This document shows positions 43,364 to 52,500 of a stretch of DNA of 64,000 nucleotides, piece after piece. This stretch comes from Microvirga puerhi. GTDB taxonomy: Bacteria; Pseudomonadota; Alphaproteobacteria; Rhizobiales; Beijerinckiaceae. The first letter of the stretch is position 1. Every line of letters begins with the position of its first letter. The notes beneath the pieces were generated by a model. That model had not been told where the DNA came from and made no database searches. It saw nothing but the letters and a program-made list of their open reading frames with translations. A program made the translations under genes and the position numbers. The stretch lies in the NCBI RefSeq assembly GCF_020089865.1, contig NZ_JAIRBM010000005.1, positions 250,126 to 314,125 of the forward strand. Reading direction: 5' to 3'.

Positions 43364-45508
43364 TCAGGCGTGACGACCAATGCGAACAGCCGATCCGGGG
43401 CCAAGGTCGAACCAGAAGACGAAATCACTTCCACGCCAAGCGCCGCTCGGCGTCCCTCCATCAACAGTGACCTTATCAGTATCGCATGCGAGCGCGAGAC
43501 CTTCGATAGCGGTTTCACCGCCGTTGCGAACCGTGATCTCACCCGACGAATGAGGAACCATTTCGACTTTCTCCAACGATATCAGATAATCGAGAAAGTT
43601 CCGTAGAGTCGCATTCCACAGCAGCCCGTCCTTCTGCAGGGCGGAGAGGTGCGCAAGGAGGCTCTCGAACTCGGGAGAAGTGACGATTTCCTCATCTTCC
43701 GACACGGTCCATGCATTGTTGTAGTCGCCAATGTATGTCGGATAGCAGTGGGAAATGTAGACACCCCATTCGCGAACGAGCTGATTGATCTGCTCACGCG
43801 TATACATGGCACGGCCTGCATGTCCCGGATACCAGGATTGCCAAGTCGCAAATGAGACGAATGGAGCTGAACGCAGTCCGGTAGCATCTGCTTGCTTACT
43901 CAGAGTCGGATGCCGCCAGTAAATGGGATTTGGGTATGCCGCATCCCAAACCCAATGATTCAGAGCCTCGCTGTTGGCCCGACCGTTTTCCTGTTTTGCA
44001 TGATACTCGTAATAGGAATTCCAAAAATACTTGATCCCGTGTGAGAGCCAGCTCTGGGCGCTGTAGCTCTTCAAGCCTCGGCAGCAGAAGGACTCAAGGC
44101 AGCCTGACTTCTCGCCGTCTGGCTTATACCAGAGGTGATCGATCCATGAGACGGAATTAAAGTGTTCGTGCATGTAACGTGCGGCTTCTTCCACCTCCGC
44201 AGCATCGGATGTGTCCGGAGACGCACTGTGAAGACAAATCTCGTATCCGTGACGATGCAAATCCTGAAGGTAGGCGCTAAAGCCTGGTGTCGTCTTGATA
44301 GAGCTCATCGGCCCGACGAAATGTCTGGTCTGCGAGTCGTTCAAAACGCCTTCCTTGTTATTGTAGAAAACGCTCTTTGTTGTAGGGATACCTGCTCCCA
44401 CGAAACCGCCAACGGCTTCTCCGCCGTTATCAATGCGGTCAGAACCAAAATATACTGCGCGGTGCACACGGTCGTGCGTGAAGCAGCCGTGCTCCGTGAA
44501 AACGTGGGTTGCCACATAGCCCTTTGGCTGCGTCATAAGGCGAGGGAGAAGAACCGGCTCGAAGCCAGCCCAGAGGGAAAAACGCGCCTCCAGGACGTCC
44601 CCAGACTTCAGGACACTCGCAGAGACTTCGTGAAATCCGCCTTCCTCGTTGTTGATCATCATTGGATGATCATCGCATGAATCCAGATTCACGATCAGCC
44701 GATTAGGAGCAGGCTCAAAGGCTAGCGAAGAGACGTCGGGAGCGTGATAGATGACAAGGCTGGTTGGACCTTCTCCGAATGCCATGCCTTGCTTGTCGAG
44801 CCAGTATCGTTCCCGCTGGAAGGATCGCTGAACCTTACGATTTTTGAGATAGAGCTCCTGAACGGGCGATGCTACCGAAAACTCAAGGGCTACCGTGAAA
44901 ACCGTAACTTCCTCAGCGCGAGCCTGAGCTTGAGTCACAAATTTGATCTCTGGAGAATCATCCTTGAAGAAGGCACTGACTTGAACCTGCAGCTCCTCCC
45001 CGGAGGAGAGAATTAATTCGACATCGCCCCAAAGAGGCCAGGACTTCGTCATTGTAACGGGCAACAAATCGCCCTTAGCGATCGTAGTTGATGCCGTCTT
45101 TCCCTCGACAATCAACTGCAATGCGGAAACGATCGGCACACCATCTTTCGAGCTTATGATCCCGATATCACCCGCCGGAAACTTGACGATCTCATAGAAC
45201 GCGTTGCGGTAGAGGGTTTCCCTCGGCCATTGGCTCTGTTGAACGGCGCGTATGATCTCCGGTCTGGGCTCTTCGACGATCTCGGGCGCTGCCGGAGTGG
45301 CGCTCGATGCCTCCGCAGACGCTTCCGAGACAGGTTCTGCCGCTATTTCAGGAAGTGGATTTTGCGCTGCCTCGGCCTGAGCCTCAAGTTCCGAGATCCG
45401 TGGAGCAACGACAAGGCGCAACTGAGCTTGCCGACCGAGACCGAACGCGAGAAAGCGTTCGATGATACGCTTAACGATCCGCAGAAAGTATATGATCAAG
45501 GACTTCAT
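43364..45508 (-). CDS. Large protein with polysaccharide-deacetylase-like C-terminal region
   Basis: I recognise this 714-residue protein only in part. Residues ~5-35 are amphipathic and end in LGRQAQLRLVVAP. Residues ~36-85 are Ala/Glu/Pro-rich and disordered. Residues ~95-300 look like beta-sandwich carbohydrate-binding sequence. From ~330, HVFTEHGCFTHDRVHRAVYFG, GIPTTKSVFYNN, HGYEICLHSAS and SWIDHLW are placed like motifs of a NodB-type deacetylase, with His and Asp metal-ligand candidates. GC is lower than the flanks. It sits between the glycosyltransferase-like and AAC(3)-like genes on one strand. Deacetylation of a glycan is inference. Confidence 0.6.
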   Translation of the reverse strand: MKSLIIYFLRIVKRIIERFLAFGLGRQAQLRLVVAPRISELEAQAEAAQNPLPEIAAEPVSEASAEASSATPAAPEIVEEPRPEIIRAVQQSQWPRETLYRNAFYEIVKFPAGDIGIISSKDGVPIVSALQLIVEGKTASTTIAKGDLLPVTMTKSWPLWGDVELILSSGEELQVQVSAFFKDDSPEIKFVTQAQARAEEVTVFTVALEFSVASPVQELYLKNRKVQRSFQRERYWLDKQGMAFGEGPTSLVIYHAPDVSSLAFEPAPNRLIVNLDSCDDHPMMINNEEGGFHEVSASVLKSGDVLEARFSLWAGFEPVLLPRLMTQPKGYVATHVFTEHGCFTHDRVHRAVYFGSDRIDNGGEAVGGFVGAGIPTTKSVFYNNKEGVLNDSQTRHFVGPMSSIKTTPGFSAYLQDLHRHGYEICLHSASPDTSDAAEVEEAARYMHEHFNSVSWIDHLWYKPDGEKSGCLESFCCRGLKSYSAQSWLSHGIKYFWNSYYEYHAKQENGRANSEALNHWVWDAAYPNPIYWRHPTLSKQADATGLRSAPFVSFATWQSWYPGHAGRAMYTREQINQLVREWGVYISHCYPTYIGDYNNAWTVSEDEEIVTSPEFESLLAHLSALQKDGLLWNATLRNFLDYLISLEKVEMVPHSSGEITVRNGGETAIEGLALACDTDKVTVDGGTPSGAWRGSDFVFWFDLGPGSAVRIGRHA

Positions 45509-45560
45509 TTGACCTTGCCTGGTTTATAGGCCGCTTTGTCTTTCGCAACACTTGGCATCT

Positions 45561-47171
45561 TTATTGCGATTCGGGGGGGTGGGGAGAGATATGCAGGTGA
45601 AGGCGAACATCTCTTCCGAGTATCTTCGATGAGAATTTCTCGAAGCAGATCTTATTGAGGCGCAACACGACCCGGAGCAGCTGTAGTCCTAGCGGGCGGC
45701 GCCGAGGAACGACGGAAGACGTATCGCTGAGAGCTGCCGGGTCGCTCTCTGGCTGCATGGTCTCGACCAGGCAATCAGTGGCAGTTTCGGAATTCACTAA
45801 GGTTTCGTCGTTGACTCCCGCAAGAAGACGCGCAATTTCAGCTTCCTCGGCTGCCTTGGCTGCGCGCAATTCACGCAACGCTTCGCGCCATTCTGTTCGC
45901 GTCAACTCCCGAGAGAGGGAGGCTGAGGTTTCGACGAGACCTTCGGGAAAATGAGTAGGACGTGCCGGCATCGCTCGCATGACTCGGTGGTCCCATTCCT
46001 CCGAGATCACGGAATCGATCTCCCGGACAAACGCATCGTAGGAGTAGAGGCCGGTTTCGATCAGATCTCTATATGCCCTTTCAGCCATGGCTTCGACAAA
46101 ATCGATGTCGCGCAACTGATCGACGACCTCGGCAAAATTCGAGAAGTCTTTCTCAAGGGCAATATAATGACGCCCTTTCTCGATGACTTTGGAATATTCT
46201 CCAGGAAACAGAACAAGCGTTGTCTTGAGATGAACGGCCTCGAAAATGCGAGGTGAGACCACGTTGAGGACTACATTTCCTTCATATGGCTTCAAAATTT
46301 CGCGCTCGACTTCCTCGTATGATGCAGGCGGATGTGTTGTGAGGTAGGAGTATACAGACGCGTCGATCTCTTCCGTTACATCGACGCTGAAGGAGTCCGG
46401 CAATCGCCCTGCAAGAAACGCGAAAACAGCGCGATGGATCTCGCCTGTAAAGTCGACGATGCTGGCTCCGCTTTCGACACCCAAAGACGTGCGAGAAGAA
46501 GCAATGAACTTGAGCCAGTCGGCGCTGTATATGCGCCGTTCCTCCCGCCAATCGATGTCGCAGCGCAAATCCGTGTGGGAAGCACGAAGTGCGAACTCTT
46601 CGGCGATCGTGTATTTCTCTCTATGGAGGCGTCCCAACGCCGGCCAAGCGGGACGTGCGCGATATACAACGTCGAGCGTGCGTTCGCGGTGGGGGCGGAT
46701 CAGGCTTTCTTCCACATGTTGCAGAGGTGCATACCCTGTCAGGGTCGTTAATACCCGCACCCCGCGCCTGATGAGTTCGCCATAAACGCGATCAATATTG
46801 TAGGGCTGATAGCAGGTGAAGAGAACATCGATGCCAATTCGAAGCATATGATCGATGGCGCAGTAGACTTCCCTGTACTCATCTTGGATAAATAAGACCT
46901 TCAGGCCACGATAAGCCTTGAGCGCGTTAATCTGAGTATCAGGAAGATAGTTCTTGTTCCAAATAACAATAGAATAATGTATTATTATTGCATCGAAATG
47001 ATCTAAGTCGGCAAAGGTACCGTTGAGTACCGGATCATGTATAAATACATCGTGCCGGCTTAGTTCCGATAAGGCATATTCATGATCATGTGAGGTGCCG
47101 GCATGACCCGGTCTGACATGAGAGAGCATAAGAATGCGCAATTTTTCCTTAGAAGGCAGGGTAAGCCCCAT
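45561..47171 (-). CDS. Glycosyltransferase-like protein (GT-B type)
   Basis: This 536-residue protein starts LRILMLSHVRPGHAGTSHDHE, a typical GT-B N-terminus. It has DVVYRARPAW near residue 167 and the donor-binding type segment SPRIFEAVHLKTTLVLFPGEYS near residue 305. Residues ~410-490 are Glu/Ala-rich and probably coiled or disordered. The C-terminal ~35 residues (LRVVLRL...LGRDVRLHLHISP) echo the N-terminus of the next gene product. ATG 47171 is used without a clear ribosome site. It is the first gene of the three-gene cassette. Donor and acceptor are unknown. Confidence 0.68.
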   Translation of the reverse strand: MGLTLPSKEKLRILMLSHVRPGHAGTSHDHEYALSELSRHDVFIHDPVLNGTFADLDHFDAIIIHYSIVIWNKNYLPDTQINALKAYRGLKVLFIQDEYREVYCAIDHMLRIGIDVLFTCYQPYNIDRVYGELIRRGVRVLTTLTGYAPLQHVEESLIRPHRERTLDVVYRARPAWPALGRLHREKYTIAEEFALRASHTDLRCDIDWREERRIYSADWLKFIASSRTSLGVESGASIVDFTGEIHRAVFAFLAGRLPDSFSVDVTEEIDASVYSYLTTHPPASYEEVEREILKPYEGNVVLNVVSPRIFEAVHLKTTLVLFPGEYSKVIEKGRHYIALEKDFSNFAEVVDQLRDIDFVEAMAERAYRDLIETGLYSYDAFVREIDSVISEEWDHRVMRAMPARPTHFPEGLVETSASLSRELTRTEWREALRELRAAKAAEEAEIARLLAGVNDETLVNSETATDCLVETMQPESDPAALSDTSSVVPRRRPLGLQLLRVVLRLNKICFEKFSSKILGRDVRLHLHISPHPPESQ

Positions 47172-47352
47172 ATCTTACACTCTATTAACTTAGTAGCCCT
47201 TTCAAATATGCGTCTGTATCCAAGTCAAGCAGTTTGTCCCGCTGCGGCGGTGAGGTGCTCGCTTTTCTCCGCTCTTGGTGTATAGGTGCCCTTTCGTGCC
47301 GCTTGTTGCGGTGCACGACGAGGATTTTTGAGGAAGACACGAGGAGTGTGTC

Positions 47353-48738
47353 ATGAACGAGCGGTGGACGCCCGAAAGCTGGAGAAACAAGCCAATCCAG
47401 CAGGTCCCGGCCTATCCGGACCTTGAGGCGCTTGGAAACGTCGAGCAGCAGCTCGCTGGGTTTCCGCCGCTGGTTTTTGCAGGTGAGGCGCGCAAGCTGA
47501 AGCAGGCTCTGGGCAAGGTCGCCAAGGGGGAAGCCTTCCTGCTTCAGGGGGGCGATTGCGCCGAGAGCTTCGCCGAGCATAGCGCCGACAATATCCGCGA
47601 TTTCTTCCGCCTGTTCCTGCAGATGGCCGTGGTGCTGACCTTCGCGGGCTCATCGCCCGTCGTGAAGGTGGGCCGTTCGGCCGGCCAGTTCGCCAAGCCG
47701 CGTTCTTCCGATACGGAAACCATTGGCGGCGTCGAACTGCCGAGCTATCGCGGCGACATCATCAACGACATCGCCTTCACCCCGGAAGCGCGCATCCCCG
47801 ATCCACGCCGTCAGGTGGAGGCTTACCGGCAATCCGCCGCGACCCTGAACCTGATCCGGGCCTTCGCGAATGGCGGCTATGCCAATCTCGAGAACGCCCA
47901 CCGCTGGATGCTGGGCTTCGTGAAGGATTCGCCCCAGTCGGCGCGGTACCGCGAACTGGCTGAGCGTATCACCGAGAGCATCGACTTCATGCGGGCCATC
48001 GGGATCGACCCGGAGACCCATCCGGAGATGCGCTCGACGGATTTCTACACCAGCCATGAGGCGCTGCTGCTCGGCTACGAGCAGGCGATGACGCGCGTCG
48101 ATTCCACGACCGGGGACTGGTACGCGACTTCCGGCCATATGCTCTGGATTGGTGACCGCACCCGCCAGGTCGATCATGCCCATGTGGAATACATGCGCGG
48201 CATCAAGAACCCGATCGGCCTCAAATGCGGCCCGTCGCTGACGACGGACGGGCTGCTCAAGCTCATCGACAAGCTCAACCCCGAGGACGAGGCGGGCCGC
48301 CTCACGCTGATCTGCCGTTTCGGCGCCGGCAAGGTCTTCGATCATCTCCCGGCGCTCGTGCGCGCGGTGAAGCAGGAGGGCCGCACGGTCGTGTGGTCCT
48401 GCGACCCGATGCACGGCAACACCGTCAAGGCCGCATCCGGCTACAAGACGCGCCCCTTCGAGCGGGTCATGAGCGAGGTGCGCGACTTCTTCGCCGTCCA
48501 CCAGGCGGAAGGCACTTATGCAGGTGGCATCCATCTGGAGATGACGGGCAAGAACGTGACGGAATGCACCGGGGGCGCCCGCGCGCTGACGGATGCGGAC
48601 CTGATGGATCGCTATCACACCTATTGCGACCCGCGTCTCAACGCGGAGCAGGCGCTGGAAATCGCCTTCCTGACCTCGGAGCTCGTGAAGCAGGAGCGCC
48701 AGGGCGGTGCTCGGATCGATCCGGTGGCTGCCGAGTAA
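47353..48738 (+). CDS. 3-deoxy-7-phosphoheptulonate synthase, class II
   Basis: This DAHP synthase condenses phosphoenolpyruvate and erythrose 4-phosphate, the first step of the shikimate pathway. The 461-residue length fits the plant-like class II enzymes. Motifs are [11 protein letters not shown] near residue 62, [16 protein letters not shown] near residue 103, [10 protein letters not shown] and [10 protein letters not shown] near residue 350, and [15 protein letters not shown] near residue 392. ATG 47353 is preceded by GAGGAG further upstream than ideal. It is monocistronic and ended by a strong terminator. Confidence 0.96.
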   Translation: MNERWTPESWRNKPIQQVPAYPDLEALGNVEQQLAGFPPLVFAGEARKLKQALGKVAKGEAFLLQGGDCAESFAEHSADNIRDFFRLFLQMAVVLTFAGSSPVVKVGRSAGQFAKPRSSDTETIGGVELPSYRGDIINDIAFTPEARIPDPRRQVEAYRQSAATLNLIRAFANGGYANLENAHRWMLGFVKDSPQSARYRELAERITESIDFMRAIGIDPETHPEMRSTDFYTSHEALLLGYEQAMTRVDSTTGDWYATSGHMLWIGDRTRQVDHAHVEYMRGIKNPIGLKCGPSLTTDGLLKLIDKLNPEDEAGRLTLICRFGAGKVFDHLPALVRAVKQEGRTVVWSCDPMHGNTVKAASGYKTRPFERVMSEVRDFFAVHQAEGTYAGGIHLEMTGKNVTECTGGARALTDADLMDRYHTYCDPRLNAEQALEIAFLTSELVKQERQGGARIDPVAAE

Positions 48739-48767
48739 GTCTTCGGCAATTTATGGAAAGTAAAAGA

Positions 48768-48790
48768 GGGGCGCGCAAGCGCCCCTTTTT
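48768..48790 (+). terminator. Terminator of the DAHP synthase gene
   Basis: GGGGCGC and GCGCCCC pair around GCAA and are followed by TTTTT; AAAAG precedes the stem. It lies 30 bases past the stop and may also serve the convergent small gene. Confidence 0.92.
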
Positions 48791-48825
48791 GCTGGTCGTA
48801 AACCGCAGAGGATGAAAATACTTGC

Positions 48826-48909
48826 TTAGTGCAAGTAGCCGAGGAAGAAAAGAATCAGAATAATCGGCAGCGGAATGCCGATAAGCCAGAGAAGGCCGCC
48901 TTTTAACAT
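48826..48909 (-). CDS. 27-residue hydrophobic membrane peptide
   Basis: ATG 48909 lies 6 bases after a GGAG ribosome site. The 27-residue product is MLKGGLLW followed by a hydrophobic helix with a Pro-Leu-Pro kink, ending GYLH. It is short, but the ribosome site, its convergence on a terminator and its clean membrane-helix composition support a real gene. I do not know a function. The frame continues upstream to 49008 without a better start. Confidence 0.6.
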   Translation of the reverse strand: MLKGGLLWLIGIPLPIILILFFLGYLH

Positions 48910-49077
48910 CGCTGTCTCCATTCGTTCTGTGTCGTGACAACGAACTATGCTGTTTCCGGTTCCATGGCGACGAGCATGGCCCGAGCTTGCCGTTATCGGG
49001 AAGTGCAATCCGGATATCTACGTGCTGCTTGTCGGCGGATTGCGGCCGGACGGCCGGCGCGCTACATGCGGAGCGTC

Positions 49078-50811
49078 ATGGCCCAGAACATCCTCAAGAT
49101 CGCACTCGCTCAGCTCAATCCCATCGTCGGCGATGTGGCCGGCAACGAGGAGAAGGCCCGATCCGCCCGCGCGGAAGCGGCCCGGCTCGGCGCGGATATC
49201 GTCATGTTCACGGAACTGTTCCTCGCCGGTTATCCGGCCGAGGATCTGGTGCTGAAGCCGGCGTTCCAGGATTCCTGCCGCGTGGCGCTCGAACGGCTCG
49301 CCCGGGAAACGGCGGATGGCGGGCCGGCGATGCTGATCGGGCTTCCTTGGCGGGATAACGGTAATCTCTACAACGCCTATGCGCTCCTCGATCAGGGCAC
49401 CATCACGGCGCGCTTCAAGGTCGACCTGCCCAATTACGGCGTGTTCGACGAAAAGCGCATCTTCGAGCCGGGCCCGCTGCCAGGGCCCGTGAACTTCCGC
49501 GGCATCCGCTTAGGGCTTCCGATCTGCGAGGATATCTGGTCCGGCGACGTGGTCGAATGTCTGGCGGAGACCGGCGCCGAGATGCTCCTTGTCCCGAACG
49601 GCTCGCCTTATTGGCGCGGCAAGACCGAGGAGCGCTTCAACATCGCCGCTTCCCGCGTCACCGAGAGTGGCCTGCCGATGGTCTATCTCAACGAAATCGG
49701 CGGCCAGGACGAACTCGTCTTCGACGGGGCCTCGTTCATTCTCAATGCCGATTGCTCCCTCGTGGGCCAGCTCCCCGCTAACGAGGAGATCGTTGCTCTC
49801 ACGGTTTGGGAAAAGGGACCCGACGGCTGGGCCTGCCGCGAGGCCCCGATCGTCACCGTGGAGGAGGAGGACGAGGCGGATTATGCCGCCTGCGTGCTCG
49901 GGCTTCGCGACTACGTGGACAAGAACCGCTTTCCCGGCGTGGTGCTCGGCCTCTCGGGCGGCATCGACTCGGCGCTCTGCGCCGCCATGGCCGTCGACGC
50001 CCTTGGGCCGGACCGGGTCCACTGCATCATGCTGCCCTATCGCTATACGTCGAGCGAATCCTTCCAGGATGCGGAGGCCTGCGCCAAGGCGCTGGGCGTC
50101 CGCTACGATACGGTGCCGATCGCGCCGGCGGTGGAGGGATTCGAGGCCCTGCTGCAGCCGCTCTTTGCTGGGAAGCAGCGCGACATCACGGAGGAGAATC
50201 TCCAGAGCCGTGCCCGTGGCACGATCCTCATGTCGATCTCGAACAAGTTCGGGCCGATGGTGGTGACCACCGGCAACAAATCGGAAATGTCCGTGGGCTA
50301 CGCCACGCTCTATGGCGACATGAACGGCGGCTTCAACCCGATCAAGGACCTCTACAAGATGGAGGTCTATCGCCTGTCCGCCCTGCGCAACCGCTGGAAG
50401 CCGAAGGGCGCGCTTGGGCCGGATGGAATCGTCATTCCCGAAAATATCCTGACCAAGGCGCCGAGTGCCGAGCTGCGCGAGAACCAGAAGGACCAGGATT
50501 CGCTTCCGCCGTATCCGGTCCTGGACGACATCCTGCGCGGTCTCGTGGAGGATGAGCTGCGCGTCTCCGAGATCGTCGCCAAGGGGCACGATCTGGAAAC
50601 CGTCAAGAAGGTGGAGCGGCTGCTCTATCTCGCCGAGTACAAGCGCCGCCAATCGGCGCCGGGCGTGAAGGTGACGCGCAAGAATTTCGGCCGCGACCGC
50701 CGCTATCCCATCATCAACCGCTTCCGCGATCAGGGGCTGACCGCCCACAAGCCCGATGAGGCTCTGGAGCGGGCCGCCGGCAAGCCGCGGCAGGCCTCTG
50801 TGGATATATAA
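49078..50811 (+). CDS. nadE: Glutamine-dependent NAD+ synthase
   Basis: NadE makes NAD+ from deamido-NAD+, ATP and ammonia taken from glutamine. The 577-residue protein has an N-terminal nitrilase-type glutaminase (Glu in FTELFLAGYPAEDL near residue 45, Cys in GLPICEDIW near residue 148). The C-terminal synthetase has the ATP loop LGLSGGIDSALCAAMA near residue 300 and TGNKSEMSVGYATLYGD near residue 398. ATG 49078 follows GGAG by 4 bases and gives the usual N-terminus; the frame is open further upstream. Confidence 0.96.
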   Translation: MAQNILKIALAQLNPIVGDVAGNEEKARSARAEAARLGADIVMFTELFLAGYPAEDLVLKPAFQDSCRVALERLARETADGGPAMLIGLPWRDNGNLYNAYALLDQGTITARFKVDLPNYGVFDEKRIFEPGPLPGPVNFRGIRLGLPICEDIWSGDVVECLAETGAEMLLVPNGSPYWRGKTEERFNIAASRVTESGLPMVYLNEIGGQDELVFDGASFILNADCSLVGQLPANEEIVALTVWEKGPDGWACREAPIVTVEEEDEADYAACVLGLRDYVDKNRFPGVVLGLSGGIDSALCAAMAVDALGPDRVHCIMLPYRYTSSESFQDAEACAKALGVRYDTVPIAPAVEGFEALLQPLFAGKQRDITEENLQSRARGTILMSISNKFGPMVVTTGNKSEMSVGYATLYGDMNGGFNPIKDLYKMEVYRLSALRNRWKPKGALGPDGIVIPENILTKAPSAELRENQKDQDSLPPYPVLDDILRGLVEDELRVSEIVAKGHDLETVKKVERLLYLAEYKRRQSAPGVKVTRKNFGRDRRYPIINRFRDQGLTAHKPDEALERAAGKPRQASVDI

Positions 50812-50819
50812 CCGTGACC

Positions 50820-50965
50820 GTCATTCCGGGACGGCGCGGAGCGCCGGGCTCGGAACCCATAACCGCCGGCGTTTCGAAACAGAGAGCAGCGGCTGTCGTC
50901 ATGCTCTATTCGTCGACGTTGGAGTTCATGGGTTCCGGGCTCCGCTTTCGCGGCCCCGGAATGAC
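50820..50965. repeat. Intergenic palindromic repeat, GTCATTCC family copy 2
   Basis: GTCATTCCGGG and CCCCGGAATGAC-type outer ends and GCCGGGCTCGGAACCCAT / ATGGGTTCCGGGCTC inner arms match the element at 11187. The central part also carries a CAGCGGCTG similar to the CAACGGCTG of copy 1. It fills most of the nadE-gltX gap. Confidence 0.8.
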
Positions 50966-51021
50966 GGGATTGCGCAGCTCTCCTCTTGCGCCCCACGGCT
51001 CCCTTCGTCATAGGGTTTTTC

Positions 51022-52362
51022 ATGTCAAAGCCCATCGTCCGCTTCGCCCCGTCTCCGACCGGGCATATCCATATCGGCAATACCCGCGTCGCTCTGCTCA
51101 ACGCGCTCTTCGCGCGCCGGGAGGGCGGGACCTTCATCCTGCGCTTCGACGACACCGATCTGGCGCGGTCGAAGAAGGAATATGCGGATTCCATCGAGAC
51201 CGATCTCGCATGGCTCGGGATTCCGCCGGATGTGGTGGTGCATCAATCGGAGCGTTTCGAGCTTTACGACGAGGCCGCGGAGCGTCTGAAGGGGATCGGG
51301 CGGCTCTATCCCTGCTACGAGACGCCGGAGGAGCTGGAATTCCGCCGCAAGCGCCAGCTCGCCCGCGGCTTGCCGCCGATCTACGACCGTGCCGCGCTCA
51401 AGCTCACGCACGAGGACCGCGCGAAGCTCGAAGCCGAGGGGCGTCGTCCCCATTGGCGCTTCCGCCTCGATCATGAAACGGTCACCTGGGACGATCTCGT
51501 GCGTGGCCATGCCCATGTGGATTGCGGCTCGCTGTCCGATCCCGTGCTGGTGCGCGAGGACGGGACCTATCTCTACACGCTGCCTTCCGTGGTGGACGAT
51601 ATCGCGCTCAAGATCACACATGTGATCCGCGGCGAGGATCACGTCACCAACACGGCGGTGCAGATCCAGATCTTCGAGGCGCTCGGCGCGAAGGTTCCGA
51701 CCTTCGCCCATCACAGCCTCCTCATCACCGCGAGCGGGGAGGGGCTGTCGAAGCGCCTCGGGCATCTGTCGATCAAGGGATTGCGGGAGGCCGGGCTCGA
51801 GCCGCAGGCGGTCGCCTCACTGGCGGTCCTCGTCGGCTCGGCCGAGGCGGTGCGGCCCGTCGCCGATCTGAACGAGCTGGCGCAGCTCATCGACTTCTCC
51901 CACATCTCCCGTGCGCCGGCGAAGTTCGACGAGCATGAGCTCGACCAGCTCAACGCCCGCCTGATCCATGAGATGCCCTACGAGGTCGCACGTCCGCGCC
52001 TCGCTGCTCTTGATGCCGACGGAGGGGAAGCCTTCTGGAATGCCATTCGCGGCAACCTGACCAAGCTGGTCGACGCGGCCGAATGGTGGACCATCGTCCG
52101 AGGGCCGATCGTCCCCCTGATCGCAGAGCGCGCCTTCACCGAACAGGCCCGCGAACTACTGCCGCCGGAACCCTGGGACGGCACGACCTGGAAGACCTGG
52201 ACAGATGCCGTGAAGGCAGCGACCGGCCTGAAGGGCAAAGCTCTGTTCATGCCCCTGCGCCAAGCACTGACGGGTCTCGATCACGGCCCTGAGCTCGCCG
52301 CGCTCCTGCCGCTGATCGGCCCGGAGCGGGCACGGGCGCGGCTGTCGGGGGAGGCTGCCTGA
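51022..52362 (+). CDS. gltX: Glutamyl-tRNA synthetase
   Basis: GltX charges tRNA(Glu), and in many alphaproteobacteria one of two copies also charges tRNA(Gln). The 446-residue class I synthetase has the HIGH-type motif [15 protein letters not shown] near residue 8 and a KMSKS-type loop [10 protein letters not shown] near residue 242. [12 protein letters not shown] and [15 protein letters not shown] are also typical. ATG 51022 gives the standard N-terminus. Which of the two usual copies this is cannot be said here. Confidence 0.95.
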   Translation: MSKPIVRFAPSPTGHIHIGNTRVALLNALFARREGGTFILRFDDTDLARSKKEYADSIETDLAWLGIPPDVVVHQSERFELYDEAAERLKGIGRLYPCYETPEELEFRRKRQLARGLPPIYDRAALKLTHEDRAKLEAEGRRPHWRFRLDHETVTWDDLVRGHAHVDCGSLSDPVLVREDGTYLYTLPSVVDDIALKITHVIRGEDHVTNTAVQIQIFEALGAKVPTFAHHSLLITASGEGLSKRLGHLSIKGLREAGLEPQAVASLAVLVGSAEAVRPVADLNELAQLIDFSHISRAPAKFDEHELDQLNARLIHEMPYEVARPRLAALDADGGEAFWNAIRGNLTKLVDAAEWWTIVRGPIVPLIAERAFTEQARELLPPEPWDGTTWKTWTDAVKAATGLKGKALFMPLRQALTGLDHGPELAALLPLIGPERARARLSGEAA

Positions 52363-52376
52363 GAGGCAAAGTTGCC

Positions 52377-52465
52377 GTCATCCCCGGCCTTGTGCCGGGG
52401 ATCCACGTTTTCGTGACAGCCGGGTCTCTAAAGACGTGGGTGGCCGGGACAAGCCCGGCCATGAC
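52377..52465. repeat. Palindromic element between convergent gltX and cimA
   Basis: GTCATCCCCGGCC and GGCCATGAC-type ends flank two smaller hairpins, CCCCGGC-CTTGT-GCCGGGG and GGCCGGG-ACAAG-CCCGGCC. CCACGTTTT and AGACGTGGG lie between. It is shorter than the copies at 11187 and 50820 and may belong to a related family. It sits where two convergent transcripts meet and could stop both. Confidence 0.7.
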
Positions 52466-52500
52466 GGGAGTATAGTGGAAAGAGCGCGGCGGATTGGTGA

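Noticed and set aside
42500-47300. Genomic island with integrase or IS ends
   Set aside because: The GC drop is real, but I see no transposase, integrase, tRNA attachment site or flanking direct repeats.
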